64,000 nucleotides of DNA from Aquabacterium sp. (GTDB lineage: Bacteria; Pseudomonadota; Gammaproteobacteria; Burkholderiales; Burkholderiaceae_C): assembly GCA_030654395.1 (NCBI GenBank), contig JAURXM010000104.1, positions 62,001-126,000 of the forward strand. The letters are read 5' to 3'. The position numbers and the translations under genes were made by a program. Each line of letters opens with the position of its first letter. Positions within the stretch are counted from its first letter, which is position 1. Below the pieces are notes generated by a model. That model saw only the letters and a program-made list of their open reading frames with translations. It ran no database searches and was not told the origin of the DNA. This document shows positions 27,638 to 40,758 of this stretch, piece by piece.

Positions 27638-29350
27638 TTAGCCGTTGTTCTGGTCAAACTTGGCCTTCAGCAAAGCGCCCAAGCTGGTGGTGCCGGTGCC
27701 TTCCTTGACGGTGTCGCTGCTCAGACGCTGCAGGGCTTCTTGCTGCTCGACGTTGTCCTTGGCCTTGATCGACAACTGGATACCGCGTGTTTTGCGGTCG
27801 ATGTTGATGATCACGGCGGAGACTTCTTCGCCTTCTTTCAGCACGTTGCGTGCGTCTTCAACACGGTCACGGCTGATTTCGGAGGCGCGCAGGTAACCCA
27901 TGATGTCTTCACCCAGGTCGATTTCAGCGCCCTTGGCATCCACAGTCTTGACCTTGCCCGTGACGGTGGCGCCACGGTCGTTCAAGGTTGTGAAGTTGGT
28001 GAATGGATCGGAGTCCAACTGCTTGATGCCCAGGGAGATGCGCTCACGCTCGACGTCGATAGCCAGAACGATCGCTTCAACTTCTTGACCCTTCTTGTAG
28101 TTGCGCACGGCGGCTTCGCCAGGCTCATTCCAAGACAGGTCAGACAAGTGCACCAAACCATCGATGCCAGCGGCCAAGCCAACGAACACGCCGAAGTCGG
28201 TGATCGACTTGACAGGGCCCTTGACGCGGTCACCACGGTTGAAACTCTGCGAGAAGTCGTCCCATGGGTTTTGCTTGCATTGCTTCATGCCCAAGGAGAT
28301 GCGACGCTTTTCTTCGTCGATTTCCAGAACCATGACTTCCACTTCGTCGCCCAAGTTGACGATCTTGTTGGGAGCGATGTTCTTGTTGGTCCAGTCCATC
28401 TCGGACACGTGGACCAGGCCTTCGATGCCGGGTTCGATCTCAACGAATGCGCCGTAGTCAGCGATGTTGGTGACCTTGCCGAACAGACGGGTGCTGGCAG
28501 GGTAGCGACGTGAAACGCCAACCCATGGATCGTCGCCCAATTGCTTCAGACCCAGCGAAACGCGGTTCTTTTCAGCATCGAACTTCAGGACGCGTGCAGT
28601 CAGTTCTTGACCAACTGTCACCACTTCTGATGGGTGACGCACACGACGCCATGCCATGTCGGTGATGTGCAGCAGGCCGTCGATACCGCCCAAGTCCACG
28701 AAAGCACCGTATTCGGTGATGTTTTTGACCACGCCGGCAACGATGGCGCCTTCGCGCAGTGTTTCCATCAGCTTGGCGCGCTCTTCGCCCATCGAAGCTT
28801 CAACCACAGCGCGACGTGACAGCACGACGTTGTTGCGCTTGCGGTCCAGCTTGATGACCTTGAACTCCATGGTCTTGCCTTCGTACGGCGACATGTCTTT
28901 GACAGGACGCGTATCGAGCAATGAACCAGGCAAGAAGGCGCGGATGCCATTGACCAGAACGGTCAGGCCGCCCTTGACCTTGCCATTGACGGTGCCGGTC
29001 ACGAAGTCGCCTGACTCCAGTGCGGTCTCCAACGACAGCCATGAGGCCAGACGTTTGGCTTTGTCGCGCGACAAAATGGTGTCGCCGTAGCCGTTTTCGA
29101 CAGCTTCAACAGCCACGGACACGAAGTCGCCAACTTGGACTTCGATTTCGCCCTGGTCGTTCTTGAATTCTTCGATTGGAACGTAGGCTTCTGACTTCAG
29201 GCCAGCGTTGACCACAACGAAGTTGTGCTCGACTGCCACCACTTCAGCTGTGATGACTTCGCCAGTGCGCATGTTGGCGCGCTGCAACGATTCTTCAAAC
29301 AGCGAAGCGAACGATTCCGCGCCTTGGAAGGCGGATTGAGTTTGGGTCAT
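27638..29350 (-). CDS. rpsA: 30S ribosomal protein S1
   Basis: S1 of 570 residues with six S1 RNA-binding repeats (about 35-105, 120-185, 205-275, 290-360, 375-450, 460-530), each recognisable by [20 protein letters not shown] segments. It starts [21 protein letters not shown]1 brings mRNA to the 30S subunit, and is important for weakly Shine-Dalgarno-dependent messages. It follows aroA-cmk across a 138-base gap that probably holds its own promoter, although I could not assign boxes with confidence. Confidence 0.97.
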   Translation of the reverse strand: MTQTQSAFQGAESFASLFEESLQRANMRTGEVITAEVVAVEHNFVVVNAGLKSEAYVPIEEFKNDQGEIEVQVGDFVSVAVEAVENGYGDTILSRDKAKRLASWLSLETALESGDFVTGTVNGKVKGGLTVLVNGIRAFLPGSLLDTRPVKDMSPYEGKTMEFKVIKLDRKRNNVVLSRRAVVEASMGEERAKLMETLREGAIVAGVVKNITEYGAFVDLGGIDGLLHITDMAWRRVRHPSEVVTVGQELTARVLKFDAEKNRVSLGLKQLGDDPWVGVSRRYPASTRLFGKVTNIADYGAFVEIEPGIEGLVHVSEMDWTNKNIAPNKIVNLGDEVEVMVLEIDEEKRRISLGMKQCKQNPWDDFSQSFNRGDRVKGPVKSITDFGVFVGLAAGIDGLVHLSDLSWNEPGEAAVRNYKKGQEVEAIVLAIDVERERISLGIKQLDSDPFTNFTTLNDRGATVTGKVKTVDAKGAEIDLGEDIMGYLRASEISRDRVEDARNVLKEGEEVSAVIINIDRKTRGIQLSIKAKDNVEQQEALQRLSSDTVKEGTGTTSLGALLKAKFDQNNG

Positions 29351-29488
29351 TGAATTTCCTGTGCTGGTTTGTGGCCAGCGTTAACGCCCGGATCGACAGG
29401 AACGACCTGAGCGGGTTGGGTTGTAGAACATGTCATCCGAAGCCCTGAGCCAGGTGGCAAGGGTCGGGTGGCACGGCCTTAAAAAACC

Positions 29489-31534
29489 TCAGGATCGGAC
29501 GATCACATGAGGCCACCCGTCGACCCACCAACCCAGTACCGTTTCCACCGATTGTTCGATGGTGAGGGCGGAGTTGTCGAGCTTACGGGCGTCTGCTGCA
29601 GCAACAAGCGGCGATACGGCACGGGTGCGATCCCGCGTATCACGCGCTTCAAGATCTGCGCAAATCTCTTCTAGGTTAGCAGAAAAACCTTTTGAAATCA
29701 ACTGGTTATACCGGCGCTCTGCGCGTTCAGCCACGGTCGCGGTCAAAAACACCTTTAAAGCGGCATCTGGAAAGATCACGGTGCCCATGTCGCGGCCATC
29801 GGCGACCAGTCCTGGCAGGCCTCGAAAAGCTTTTTGTAAATCGACCAAGGCTTGGCGTACGCCAGGAAAGGATGAAATGCGCGAGGCGGCTTGGCCAGAG
29901 GCCTCTAGACGCAAGTCATCGCTCACATCGCGACCGCCAACCCACACATGTTCATGGTCGAAACGCAGCGCGATGGTCGTGCCAACTTGACGTGCCAAGG
30001 CCTCTAGTGCAGGGGCGTCGTCAAGGTCGATGCCTTTTTCACAGGCGAGCAAGCCGGTGATGCGGTACAGCGAGCCTGAATCCAAAAATTGGTAGCCTAA
30101 GCGGGTTGCCAAGGCGCTGGCCAAGGTACCTTTGCCAGAGGCGCTGGGCCCATCCACTGTGATCACGGGGATCAAGTTGGCGTTGGTTTGCGAGACTTGG
30201 AACAGGGATTCGAAGTAGTCAGGGAAGGTTTTGCCCACGCAGCGTGGGTCGTCTATGCGCACCGAGATGGGTTGATTGGGTGTGGCGGTCTGCGACAGCG
30301 GGTTGAATGCAGCCAACGAAAAACACATCGCCATGCGGTGGTCGTCGTAGGTGTGGATGCTGGCGTGCTGCCAATGCCCGACCTCAGGCGGTGTGATTTC
30401 GATGAAATCCTGTCCCTCAACGACGGTGGCACCCAGTTTGCGCAACTCGCAGGCCATGGCCGCGATGCGGTCGGTTTCTTTGACTCGCCAGCTGGCAATA
30501 TTGTTCAACTTTGTCGTGCCTTGGGCGTACAGCGCCATCACGGCCAAGGTCATGGCGGCATCAGGAATGTGGTTGCAATCCATCTCGACGGCTTTGAGTG
30601 GCCATTGTCCACGGCGCACTTCCAGCCAGTTGGGGCCACTGCTGACCAAGGCCCCCATGGCTTGGGCAGCTTCTACAAAACGGATATCACCTTGGATGGA
30701 ATCAGCGCCCACACCTTCGATGCGCACCGGCTGAGCCATGCCTGCAATGGCGCCTGCGGCGATGAAGTAGGACGCCGAAGAGGCATCGGCTTCAACGTGA
30801 ATTTCGCCGGGCGACTGGTAATGGCTGCCTTGCGGGATGGTGAAGCTCGCCCAACCTTGACGTTCAACTTGGATACCAAAGCGCGCCAGCAGGTTGAGGG
30901 TGATTTCGATGTAGGGTTTGGAGATGAGTTCGCCCACGACCTCAATGGTCAGGTCATGTGCCTGCGATACCAAGGGCAAGGCCAACAGCAGGGCGGTCAA
31001 AAACTGACTGGATACATCGCCCCGGACTTTGATGGGCTCGGACAGTTTGAGTTGTCCGCCTGATAAACGCAGTGGCGGATAGCCCTCATTGGCTGTGCAT
31101 TCGATATGGCATCCAAGCGGGCGCAGTGCTTCCACCAAGTCGCCGATAGGGCGCTCATGCATGCGGGGCACGCCGCTGAGCTCAAATACGCCACCTTGTG
31201 TGGCCGACATCAACGCCAGTGCGGCGGTCAGGGGGCGCATGGCGGTGCCCGCATTGCCTAAAAACAGCTTGGCATGCAGTACCGACAGTTTGCCAGCCAG
31301 CCCTGTGATGTGCACCGTGTCGCCGTTTTGTTGGATGTCGCAGCCTAGATCGCGCAGCGCATCCAGCATCACGCGTGTGTCATCCGATGCCAGCAGGTCA
31401 TGCACGACCGTGGTGCCTTCGCTCAGGCCTGCCAGCAGCAGCACTCTGTTAGAGATGCTCTTGGAGCCGGGCAGGCGCACGGTGCCGCCTGCGTACAGCA
31501 AGGGTGGGATGTCAAGGAAAGCTGTGGTGTACAT
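29489..31534 (-). CDS. aroA-cmk: Fused EPSP synthase (AroA) and cytidylate kinase (Cmk)
   Basis: Single 681-residue frame with two complete enzymes. Residues 1 to about 447 are 3-phosphoshikimate 1-carboxyvinyltransferase: [10 protein letters not shown] at 21-30, [11 protein letters not shown] at about 92-102, [13 protein letters not shown] at about 349-361. This is the class I, glyphosate-sensitive pattern with Gly, Thr and Pro at the usual places. After a linker of about 6 residues, about 454-681 is cytidylate kinase with P-loop [10 protein letters not shown] at 461-470 and [16 protein letters not shown]. The first makes the precursor of chorismate; the second makes CDP/dCDP. There is no stop or restart at the junction. 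In many relatives these are adjacent separate genes. It starts 12 bases after tyrA. Confidence 0.95.
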   Translation of the reverse strand: MYTTAFLDIPPLLYAGGTVRLPGSKSISNRVLLLAGLSEGTTVVHDLLASDDTRVMLDALRDLGCDIQQNGDTVHITGLAGKLSVLHAKLFLGNAGTAMRPLTAALALMSATQGGVFELSGVPRMHERPIGDLVEALRPLGCHIECTANEGYPPLRLSGGQLKLSEPIKVRGDVSSQFLTALLLALPLVSQAHDLTIEVVGELISKPYIEITLNLLARFGIQVERQGWASFTIPQGSHYQSPGEIHVEADASSASYFIAAGAIAGMAQPVRIEGVGADSIQGDIRFVEAAQAMGALVSSGPNWLEVRRGQWPLKAVEMDCNHIPDAAMTLAVMALYAQGTTKLNNIASWRVKETDRIAAMACELRKLGATVVEGQDFIEITPPEVGHWQHASIHTYDDHRMAMCFSLAAFNPLSQTATPNQPISVRIDDPRCVGKTFPDYFESLFQVSQTNANLIPVITVDGPSASGKGTLASALATRLGYQFLDSGSLYRITGLLACEKGIDLDDAPALEALARQVGTTIALRFDHEHVWVGGRDVSDDLRLEASGQAASRISSFPGVRQALVDLQKAFRGLPGLVADGRDMGTVIFPDAALKVFLTATVAERAERRYNQLISKGFSANLEEICADLEARDTRDRTRAVSPLVAAADARKLDNSALTIEQSVETVLGWWVDGWPHVIVRS

Positions 31535-31546
31535 GCAAGATCAGGA

Positions 31547-32428
31547 TCAACGGGTGGCGGGTGGCTTGGCGCCCAGTTGCCACTGGCTGCGCGCGTCAGA
31601 GGCAGTTTGCACTTGATTTTGCAAGGCAGGGCCATTCCAGTCGCGCATGTGGCGCTCCATCTGCTCTAGAGCCTGACGGAAGGACTCTGATTGCTTGAGG
31701 ATCTCTTCGCGGTTGGACAGCAAGATGTCGCGCCAAATGGTGGGGTCGCTGGCGGCGATGCGTGAGAAGTCGCGAAAACCGGGGCCGGCCAGAGACAGGT
31801 ACTCTTGGCCCAAGGGCTGCTCGCCCATCGCGTTCATGTAGGCGAAGGCCAGCAAGTGGGGTAAGTGGCTGACGGCGGCAAAAGCAGCATCGTGGTGCTC
31901 CGGGGTCATTTTGAGCACTTGACAACCCACAGCTGCCCACACGTCCGTGGCCTTCTGAACCAATATGGGATCGGTTTGCGCCAAAGGGGTCAGGATGACC
32001 TTGCGGCCCTGATAAAGCGCCGCGTCGGCATGTTCGATGCCGGCGACCTCTCTGCCTGCGATGGGGTGAGCAGGCACAAATGAGGGCAAGCGCTCTTTGA
32101 GCACGCGTCTGGCGGCATCGACCACCTCTCGCTTGGTGGACCCGACATCCATGAACAGCACGCCCGGATCAACCAGGTGCCGAATGGCTTTGAAGGTGCC
32201 TTCGCTTGCTGCAACGGGCACAGCGATCAGGACAATGTCCGAGCCTGATACGGCGAGCAGGGCCGATTCGGCGGCGACGTCGATCACACCCAGTCGACGA
32301 GCTTTCTCTACTGTGGACGGCGATTTGCTGTAGCCAACGACTTGTTTGACCAAGCCGGCTTTTTTGAGGGCCAGTGCAAACGAGCCGCCCATCAGGCCGC
32401 AACCGATCAGGCCTAGTTGCTTGAACAT
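31547..32428 (-). CDS. tyrA: Prephenate dehydrogenase
   Basis: Enzyme of 293 residues converting prephenate to 4-hydroxyphenylpyruvate for tyrosine synthesis. The N-terminal Rossmann motif GLIGCGLMGGSFALAL (about 6-21) binds NAD(P). Further conserved parts are MDVGSTKREVVDA, FVPAHPIAGRE and the helical C-terminal GFRDFSRIAASDPTIWRDI. It has no fused chorismate mutase or ACT domain. It lies between pheA (23-base gap) and the aroA-cmk fusion in an aromatic amino-acid operon. Confidence 0.95.
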   Translation of the reverse strand: MFKQLGLIGCGLMGGSFALALKKAGLVKQVVGYSKSPSTVEKARRLGVIDVAAESALLAVSGSDIVLIAVPVAASEGTFKAIRHLVDPGVLFMDVGSTKREVVDAARRVLKERLPSFVPAHPIAGREVAGIEHADAALYQGRKVILTPLAQTDPILVQKATDVWAAVGCQVLKMTPEHHDAAFAAVSHLPHLLAFAYMNAMGEQPLGQEYLSLAGPGFRDFSRIAASDPTIWRDILLSNREEILKQSESFRQALEQMERHMRDWNGPALQNQVQTASDARSQWQLGAKPPATR

Positions 32429-32451
32429 GATTTTAGAGAGTCCTGCTGAGA

Positions 32452-33582
32452 TCAGTGCACATCCAGCGGGTAGCTGCCGAGCACTTTAAAAAATGAACAC
32501 TGGGCGCGCAGCTCATCGAGGGCTGCAGCCACATTGTCCTGTGCAGGGTGGCCTGCTAGGTCGATGAAAAACACGTATTCCCACTGGCCCGATCTGGCTG
32601 GCCGTGACTCGAAACGGGTCATGGACACGCCGTGGCGCTTGAGTGGCACCAGCATGTCGTGTACTGCGCCTGGGCGGTTGTCGACCGAGATGATCAAGCT
32701 GGTGCAATCGTGTCCGGTAGGTGATGCGGGCGTGTGGCCATCAACATGGGTGACGACGACAAAGCGTGTGCGGTTGTGGGCTTCGTCTTGCACGGCACGT
32801 TGCACCACATGCAGTGCGTATTGCGTGGCCGCGCGTTCGCTGGCCAGCGCTGCGATGCTGTTGTCTTGGCCGGCCAGTCGCGCACCTTCTGCATTGCTGG
32901 ACACTGCCCGGCGCTCGGCATCGGGCAGGTTTTGGCTCAACCAGTTCTGGCATTGGGCCAGCGCCTGAGGGTGCGCGCAAACCACCTTGATGTCGTCGCG
33001 GCTGGGCTCTTTGCGCAGCAGGTTGTGGGTCACCAGCAAGCTGGTCTCACCTACGATGGTCAGTGGCGACTGAAGCAGCAAATCCAATGAGCGCGCGACC
33101 ACGCCTTCGGTTGAGTTCTCAACCGGAACCACACCAAAATCAGATGACCGCGCCGACGTGGCCCGAAACACCTCGTCAATCGATGGGCAAGCAATGGGCT
33201 CAATCGATGAACCAAAGTAGTTCAGCGTCGCTTGTTCGCTGAAGGTGCCAATGGGCCCTAAAAAGGCCACGCGTTGGCGTGCCTCTAGAGAGCGGCAGGC
33301 AGACATGATCTCGCGCCAGATGGGCGCCACGCTGTCACCCAATATGGGGCCGGGATTGCAGTTTTTGACGCGGTCAATGACTTGGGCTTCGCGGTCAGGC
33401 CGGAACACAGGTGAGCCATCCATTTTTTTGACCTCACCGACAGCCTGAGCCAGCTTGGCTCTCTCATTGAGCAGATTCAGCAGTTGTTGATCGACGACGT
33501 CGATGCGCACACGCAGGTCGGCCAGTTGTGCCTCAACCGGACGGCCATCGGGCGTGAAGTGGGCGCTTGATTGATCAGCCAT
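32452..33582 (-). CDS. pheA: Bifunctional chorismate mutase/prephenate dehydratase (P-protein)
   Basis: P-protein of 376 residues for phenylalanine synthesis. The AroQ-type chorismate mutase is at about 20-105 ([20 protein letters not shown]). The prephenate dehydratase is at about 108-290 ([33 protein letters not shown]). The ACT regulatory domain is at about 297-372 ([17 protein letters not shown] and [17 protein letters not shown]), which binds phenylalanine for feedback inhibition. The start overlaps the serC stop by 8 bases, so the two are coupled. Confidence 0.96.
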   Translation of the reverse strand: MADQSSAHFTPDGRPVEAQLADLRVRIDVVDQQLLNLLNERAKLAQAVGEVKKMDGSPVFRPDREAQVIDRVKNCNPGPILGDSVAPIWREIMSACRSLEARQRVAFLGPIGTFSEQATLNYFGSSIEPIACPSIDEVFRATSARSSDFGVVPVENSTEGVVARSLDLLLQSPLTIVGETSLLVTHNLLRKEPSRDDIKVVCAHPQALAQCQNWLSQNLPDAERRAVSSNAEGARLAGQDNSIAALASERAATQYALHVVQRAVQDEAHNRTRFVVVTHVDGHTPASPTGHDCTSLIISVDNRPGAVHDMLVPLKRHGVSMTRFESRPARSGQWEYVFFIDLAGHPAQDNVAAALDELRAQCSFFKVLGSYPLDVH

Positions 33583-34693
33583 GGCTTACCGCAAAATCCT
33601 TCATGTAGCTGACAAGGGCTTGTACGCCAGCCAAAGGCATGGCGTTGTAGATGGATGCGCGCATGCCGCCCACAATCTTGTGCCCCTTGAGTTGCAGCAA
33701 GTTGTGTGCCTTGGCTCCGGCTAGGAAAGCGTCGTTCAAGTCATCGCTTGGCAAAAAGAAGGGCACGTTCATGCGCGAGCGTGCGTTGACTGCAACCGGG
33801 TTGGTGTAAAAACCAGACTCATCAAGGTAGCCGTACAGCAGAGCCGCCTTGGCCACGTTGCGGGCCTCTATTGCGGCCAAGCCGGTGAGTTCGCCTTGTG
33901 GCGTTGTTTCACGCTGCTGCTTGATCCACTGGAACACCAAGCCGGCGATGTACCACGCGTAAGTGGGCGGCGTGTTGTACATGGAGCCGTTATCCGCCAC
34001 CACTTTGTAATCAAAGGCCGACGGGGTGATGGCCATTGCGTGCCCAATCAAATCCTCACGCACGATGACCATCGTCATCCCTGCTGGGCCGATGTTTTTC
34101 TGGGCGCCACCATAGGCCATGCCCACACGCGACCAGTCAATGGTGCGTGAAGCAATGTGCGAGGAGCAGTCCATCACCAAGGGCGCGTTGGAGCCAAGCG
34201 CTGCGAGATCGGGCAGTTCGTGCATTTCAACGCCATGCACCGTCTCGTTGCTGCAGACGTGCACATAGGCGGCGTTGTCGCTCAACTGCCAGCTGCCATA
34301 GGCGGGCAAGGTCGTGTGGTGATCGGACTCATTGCTGGCCACAACATGCACGTCAGCGTACTTGCGGGCCTCTTTGGCTGATTTTTGTGACCACGACCCT
34401 GTGATGGCGTAATCCACCCGAGCGCCACGCGACAGGTTCATCGGCAAAACCGCGTTTTCAGCGATCGCACCGCCCTGCATGAACAAGACTTTGTAGTTGC
34501 TCGGGATAGACAAGATCTCGCGCAGATCAGCTTCAGCTTGCTCGGCAATCGAGATGAACTCCTTGCTGCGGTGGCTCATCTCCATCACACCCATGCCCGT
34601 GCCGCGCCAGTCCAGCATCTCGTTGGCTGCTTGCTGCAGCACCTCTAGGGGCAGCGTGGCCGGGCCGGGGGCAAAATTGAATGGGCGGGTCAT
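33575..34693 (-). CDS. serC: Phosphoserine aminotransferase
   Basis: Class V PLP-dependent aminotransferase of 372 residues, used in serine synthesis and, in some bacteria, pyridoxal phosphate synthesis. It begins [20 protein letters not shown] and contains [20 protein letters not shown] and the Lys-bearing [15 protein letters not shown], where the Lys forms the PLP Schiff base. I chose the ATG at 34693 over a TTG at 34711 because it fits the family N-terminus. It lies 51 bases after the DUF2059 gene and overlaps pheA. Confidence 0.95.
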   Translation of the reverse strand: MTRPFNFAPGPATLPLEVLQQAANEMLDWRGTGMGVMEMSHRSKEFISIAEQAEADLREILSIPSNYKVLFMQGGAIAENAVLPMNLSRGARVDYAITGSWSQKSAKEARKYADVHVVASNESDHHTTLPAYGSWQLSDNAAYVHVCSNETVHGVEMHELPDLAALGSNAPLVMDCSSHIASRTIDWSRVGMAYGGAQKNIGPAGMTMVIVREDLIGHAMAITPSAFDYKVVADNGSMYNTPPTYAWYIAGLVFQWIKQQRETTPQGELTGLAAIEARNVAKAALLYGYLDESGFYTNPVAVNARSRMNVPFFLPSDDLNDAFLAGAKAHNLLQLKGHKIVGGMRASIYNAMPLAGVQALVSYMKDFAVSHG

Positions 34694-34744
34694 GAGCGGA
34701 GTCTCTGGCAATCAAGGGCACCACACCGGGTGGCGCCCCTCACA

Positions 34745-35350
34745 TCACTTCTTGGCAGCAGGTTTGGCAGCCGGGGTTGCTGCTGGCGCTTGTGCGGCGC
34801 TGCTGAGCTTGCCGCCTGTGGCTGTATCCAAAATTTTGCGGATATTGCCCTCTGCGGTTTGCAGCTTCGGGGTGACCTGGCTGCGTGCGTCGGCCACCAC
34901 TTTTTCAAGCAGCGAGTTACTCAATTCAGGCAGCAAGCCTTGGTACTTTTTCAGCACAGCCGAGTCCAGCATCGTGACCAACTGCTTGAGTTCATCTTCG
35001 CTGAACTTCTCTTCGATTTGCGGGCCAATGGCCGTTTGGCTCAGCTTGCTGGCGCTGGCACGCACGACAGGTGTGGCGGCGTCGAGGTATTTCTTGATCT
35101 CGGCGTCGACCAGTTTGGCCGTGGCTTCGCGTTTGTCCTCTGGCACGGCCTGTGACAAGATTTGACGTGCGCCACCTGCCAATTGACGAGCAGGTTGCTC
35201 GGCTACGGTGCGGGCCATGTCATCCAGTGCACCTTGCTGTGCGCTCAGAATCTTTTGAACCAGCTCTTTTTTATCTGCGTGTGCAGACATTGAGGTGACC
35301 GCCAGCGTGGTCGCGATGACCGTAGCCCATACCGTTTTTGTCAGCTTCAT
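34745..35350 (-). CDS. DUF2059 domain-containing exported protein
   Basis: Protein of 201 residues with a clear Sec signal peptide (MKLTKTVWATVIATTLAVTS, cleavage near AHA). The all-helical body has the DUF2059 segment FSEDELKQLVTMLDSAVLKKYQ, and the tail is Ala/Pro/Lys-rich and low-complexity. An AGGA site precedes the ATG at 35350. DUF2059 proteins are periplasmic with no settled function. It is inserted between gyrA and serC, a position seen in related genomes; nothing points to a specific role. Confidence 0.85.
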   Translation of the reverse strand: MKLTKTVWATVIATTLAVTSMSAHADKKELVQKILSAQQGALDDMARTVAEQPARQLAGGARQILSQAVPEDKREATAKLVDAEIKKYLDAATPVVRASASKLSQTAIGPQIEEKFSEDELKQLVTMLDSAVLKKYQGLLPELSNSLLEKVVADARSQVTPKLQTAEGNIRKILDTATGGKLSSAAQAPAATPAAKPAAKK

Positions 35351-35386
35351 CTGTTGTCCTTTGCGTGTCATTTTGGATAACGTCGA

Positions 35387-38044
<2,658 letters not shown>

Positions 38045-38386
38045 GCGGGCTTGATCTGTGAGAAGAAGACTGCGCTGTGGCCTTGGCAACAACGTGGTCG
38101 GGGGCTTCCACTGGCGCCCTGTGCTCGGTTGAGCACGGATGGGCGGACAAAGAAGCGATTGTAATTGCCGCGCAATGTCTCTAAGTCGCAACAATGCAAG
38201 CGGAGTGGGCCGCATAGGCCCTTCTTGACTCGAGCGAGAAAGGGGCTATGGCACAATCGTTTTCGTAATCCGCCCTAGGGTGAACCCTGTATTATCCTTT
38301 GGTTTATATCGTCCCACCCCATTTGGGTAGTTGCCCTGTTGGGGCGCTTAGCAGTGAAATGCTGCGTCTTATTCGTGAGGTTCTGC
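38045..38386. other. Intergenic region between gyrA and ompA, with leader of ompA
   Basis: This 342-base divergent gap holds no convincing gene. It must contain the promoters of gyrA and ompA. A possible sigma-70 promoter for ompA is TTGACT at 38225-38230 with TATGGC at 38247-38252 (16-base spacer), which would leave a leader of about 130 bases. The leader is rich in short GC repeats (CCCTAGGGTGAACCCT) that could fold. I could not identify gyrA promoter boxes. Confidence 0.35.
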
Positions 38387-39049
38387 ATGAACAAACTCAA
38401 TAAAATTGCCGCTCTGTTTGCTACGGTTGCCTTGGTTGGCTCCGCTTTCGCTCAGTCCCCAGCCAATGAAGTTAACAATTGGCGCGCTACCGATGGCACC
38501 GTTTGGAAAAACGGCACCAACGAACACTGCTGGCGTGACAACGTCTGGACACCTGAAACGGGTGTTCAAGGCTGCGATGGCGTGCCAGCACCTGTGGTTG
38601 CTGCTCCTGCACCGGTTAAGGCGCCTGCGCCAGCGCCTGTGGTTGCTGCGCCTGCTCCAGCACCAGTTGTTGTGGTGCCTGTCGCCCCGGCTACTGAGAA
38701 AGTCAGCTTCGCTGCCGATGCTTTCTTTGACTTCGATAAGGCTGTTCTGAAGCCTGAAGGCAAAGCCAAGCTCGACGATTTGGCTGGCAAGGTCAAGGGT
38801 CTGACGCTGGAAGTCGTGATTGCCGTGGGTCACACCGATGCCAAGGGTACTGATGCTTACAACCAGAAGCTGTCTATCAAGCGTGCTGACGCTGTGAAGG
38901 CTTACTTGTCTGGCAAGAGCATCGAAACTTCGCGTATCTACACTGAAGGCAAGGGCGAAGCCCAGCCTGTCGCTGACAACAAGACGGATGCTGGCCGCGC
39001 CAAGAACCGTCGCGTTGAAATCGAAGTGGTTGGCACACGCGCCAAGTAA
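38387..39049 (+). CDS. OmpA-family outer membrane protein
   Basis: Protein of 220 residues. A signal peptide (1-22, ends AFA) precedes a Trp-rich domain NNWRATDGTVWKNGTNEHCW with two Cys, typical of short Comamonadaceae OmpA proteins. A Pro/Ala/Val-rich linker spans about 66-105. The C-terminal OmpA peptidoglycan-binding domain (about 110-215) has FFDFDKAVLKPEGKAKLD, VGHTDAKGTDAYNQKLS and RAKNRRVEIEV. It lacks the eight-strand barrel of E. coli OmpA, so it may anchor differently. A strong terminator follows, fitting a highly expressed single-gene unit. Confidence 0.9.
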   Translation: MNKLNKIAALFATVALVGSAFAQSPANEVNNWRATDGTVWKNGTNEHCWRDNVWTPETGVQGCDGVPAPVVAAPAPVKAPAPAPVVAAPAPAPVVVVPVAPATEKVSFAADAFFDFDKAVLKPEGKAKLDDLAGKVKGLTLEVVIAVGHTDAKGTDAYNQKLSIKRADAVKAYLSGKSIETSRIYTEGKGEAQPVADNKTDAGRAKNRRVEIEVVGTRAK

Positions 39050-39099
39050 TACCTGCAGTTGAGGCGGTCTTTGAGATCGCTTTGACTGCAATGGTTAGT

Positions 39100-39126
39100 A
39101 AAAAACCCGCCTAGGCGGGTTTTTTT
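39100..39126. terminator. Bidirectional intrinsic terminator after ompA
   Basis: A near-perfect palindrome with GC stem ACCCGCC/GGCGGGT and loop TA is flanked by A-run and T-run on both sides. It lies 50 bases past the ompA stop and 18 bases past the convergent GMC oxidoreductase stop, so it serves both. Confidence 0.95.
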
Positions 39127-39144
39127 ATGGGCACTGTCTTTGGC

Positions 39145-40758
39145 TTAGGCCAGCGTGACGGTCTTGCCGCTCAATCGCGTGGTCAGTTGTGTGGCCAGAC
39201 GGTTGATCAGGCCATAGATAGACAGTTGCGGGTTGGCGCCGATGCTTGTCGGGAAGATCGAGCCATCATGAACCGACAGGTTGCTGAGCTGCCAGTGCAC
39301 ACCGTCGGGACGAACCACGCCTTGCTGCTCCGTTCCGCCCATTCGGCATCCACCCATGATGTGTGCGCTGCCTGCGTTGGCGTAGTAGGACTTCATCTCG
39401 AAGGCGGCAATGGCGGCCTTGGCTTCAGCCCAGCTGTCGTAGTATTTGCCCTGCTCGTGAGCGGGCAATACTTTTTTGGCTCCGGCTGCAAATTGCACTT
39501 CGGCCATGGTCAGCATCGCTTGCTTGAAACCAGCTAGGACATAGTCCGACATGGTGTAGTTCAGCAAGGGTGAGCCATCGACATTGAGCAGCACACTGCC
39601 GCCCGTCGATTCGGGATGGAAGCCATCGCGCATCAACGCCAACATCATTTGGGTGTGGGGGTAGTGGTGGAAGCGCTCTGCCAAGTTCTTGCCATGACCG
39701 CCGAACAACACCGCAGCCAAGCCCGGATGAATCGGTGTGGCCTCTAACTTGTAGCCAATGGGCCCATCCATTGGTGCGTTGTGCACGAAATGATCTGAGT
39801 AGGTCGATTGTGGTGCGCCAGCCCAACCTTCAACGCGTTGCTCGAACACACCCGCTGAGAATGCCACGGGGTGCAAAAATGTGCGTGTCCCAAGCAGATC
39901 ATGTGGATCAGGCGCCTTAGAGCGCTTGAGCAGAGCTGGTGAATTGATGGCGCCGCCTGACACGATGTAGTGCTTCGCTGTGATGCGCAGCACTTTGTCG
40001 GATGTCTTTTGTCCGTTGACGCGAATGGGCACGCACACCAGCGACTTGACCTTGTCGCCGACGATCTCAAACTCTTGTGCGCGTGTTTGATAAAACAAGC
40101 GTGCGCCAGCTTGTAGTGCGGATGGGATGGTTGTGACCAACATCGACAGCTTGGCGTTGGTCGGGCAGCCCATGCCACACGAACCTAAATTCCAGCAGCC
40201 TTTGACATTGCGTGGGATCAGCTCTGAAGAGATACCTAGCTTGGTTGCACCCGTGCGCAGCAATTCATTGTTGGCATTGGGTGGCGCTTCTTCCCAGCGG
40301 TGGATGTTCAGGCGTTTTTCGGCCTGATCAAACCAAGGCGCCATCGTTGTTTCATTGAAGCCAGCGAGGCCGAAGTTGTCTTCCCAGTAGTTCAAAGTGC
40401 TGGCTGGTGTGCGAAAGGAGCTGGTCCAGTTGATGACCGTGGTGCCGCCGACGCAACGACCTTGCAGCAAGGTCATGGCACCGTCCATTGTTTTGCGGCC
40501 ACCGCCCTCTTGGTAGAGCGTGGCGTAGGCTTCGGATTCTTTTTGGTTGAAGTCACTGCTGGTACGCAAGGGGCCTTCTTCAACCAACACGACATCTAAG
40601 CCAGCTTTGGTCAGCAGTTCGGCGGTGATGCCTGCGCCCGCGCCGGAGCCGACGATGACGACATCACATTGCACTTGCTCAGGTAGACCGTCTTCGCCAT
40701 TGGTGGCTTTCCAGCCGCGTGATAAGCCTTCGCGGAAAGGATCAGGGAGTTTGCTCAT
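39145..40758 (-). CDS. GMC-family FAD-dependent oxidoreductase
   Basis: Flavoprotein of 537 residues. The ADP-binding motif CDVVIVGSGAGAGITAELL lies at about 31-49, and the GMC signature GRCVGGTTVINWTSSFRTP follows. A Cys-rich CWNLGSCGMGCPTNAK is common in membrane-associated GMC dehydrogenases. The catalytic C-terminal region has SAHIMGGCRMG (His) and DGSIFPTSIGANPQLSIYGL. Such enzymes oxidise alcohols, sugars or sterol-like compounds. Its start overlaps the stop of a small exported-type protein gene (ATGA), as in gluconate/alcohol dehydrogenase large-small pairs. No cytochrome c subunit is beside it. The substrate is unknown. Confidence 0.88.
   Translation of the reverse strand: MSKLPDPFREGLSRGWKATNGEDGLPEQVQCDVVIVGSGAGAGITAELLTKAGLDVVLVEEGPLRTSSDFNQKESEAYATLYQEGGGRKTMDGAMTLLQGRCVGGTTVINWTSSFRTPASTLNYWEDNFGLAGFNETTMAPWFDQAEKRLNIHRWEEAPPNANNELLRTGATKLGISSELIPRNVKGCWNLGSCGMGCPTNAKLSMLVTTIPSALQAGARLFYQTRAQEFEIVGDKVKSLVCVPIRVNGQKTSDKVLRITAKHYIVSGGAINSPALLKRSKAPDPHDLLGTRTFLHPVAFSAGVFEQRVEGWAGAPQSTYSDHFVHNAPMDGPIGYKLEATPIHPGLAAVLFGGHGKNLAERFHHYPHTQMMLALMRDGFHPESTGGSVLLNVDGSPLLNYTMSDYVLAGFKQAMLTMAEVQFAAGAKKVLPAHEQGKYYDSWAEAKAAIAAFEMKSYYANAGSAHIMGGCRMGGTEQQGVVRPDGVHWQLSNLSVHDGSIFPTSIGANPQLSIYGLINRLATQLTTRLSGKTVTLA

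Noticed and set aside
27479-28513. Open frame of 344 codons on the plus strand opposite rpsA
   Set aside because: It is antisense to a clear S1 gene, has no recognisable domain and reflects the codon bias of the real gene.
30188-31063. Open frame of 291 codons on the plus strand opposite aroA-cmk
   Set aside because: It lies wholly inside the conserved fusion gene and has no ribosome site or family features.
38369-39091. Open frame of 240 codons on the minus strand opposite ompA
   Set aside because: It is antisense to a clear OmpA gene and its His/Arg-rich stretch mirrors the Pro/Ala linker.
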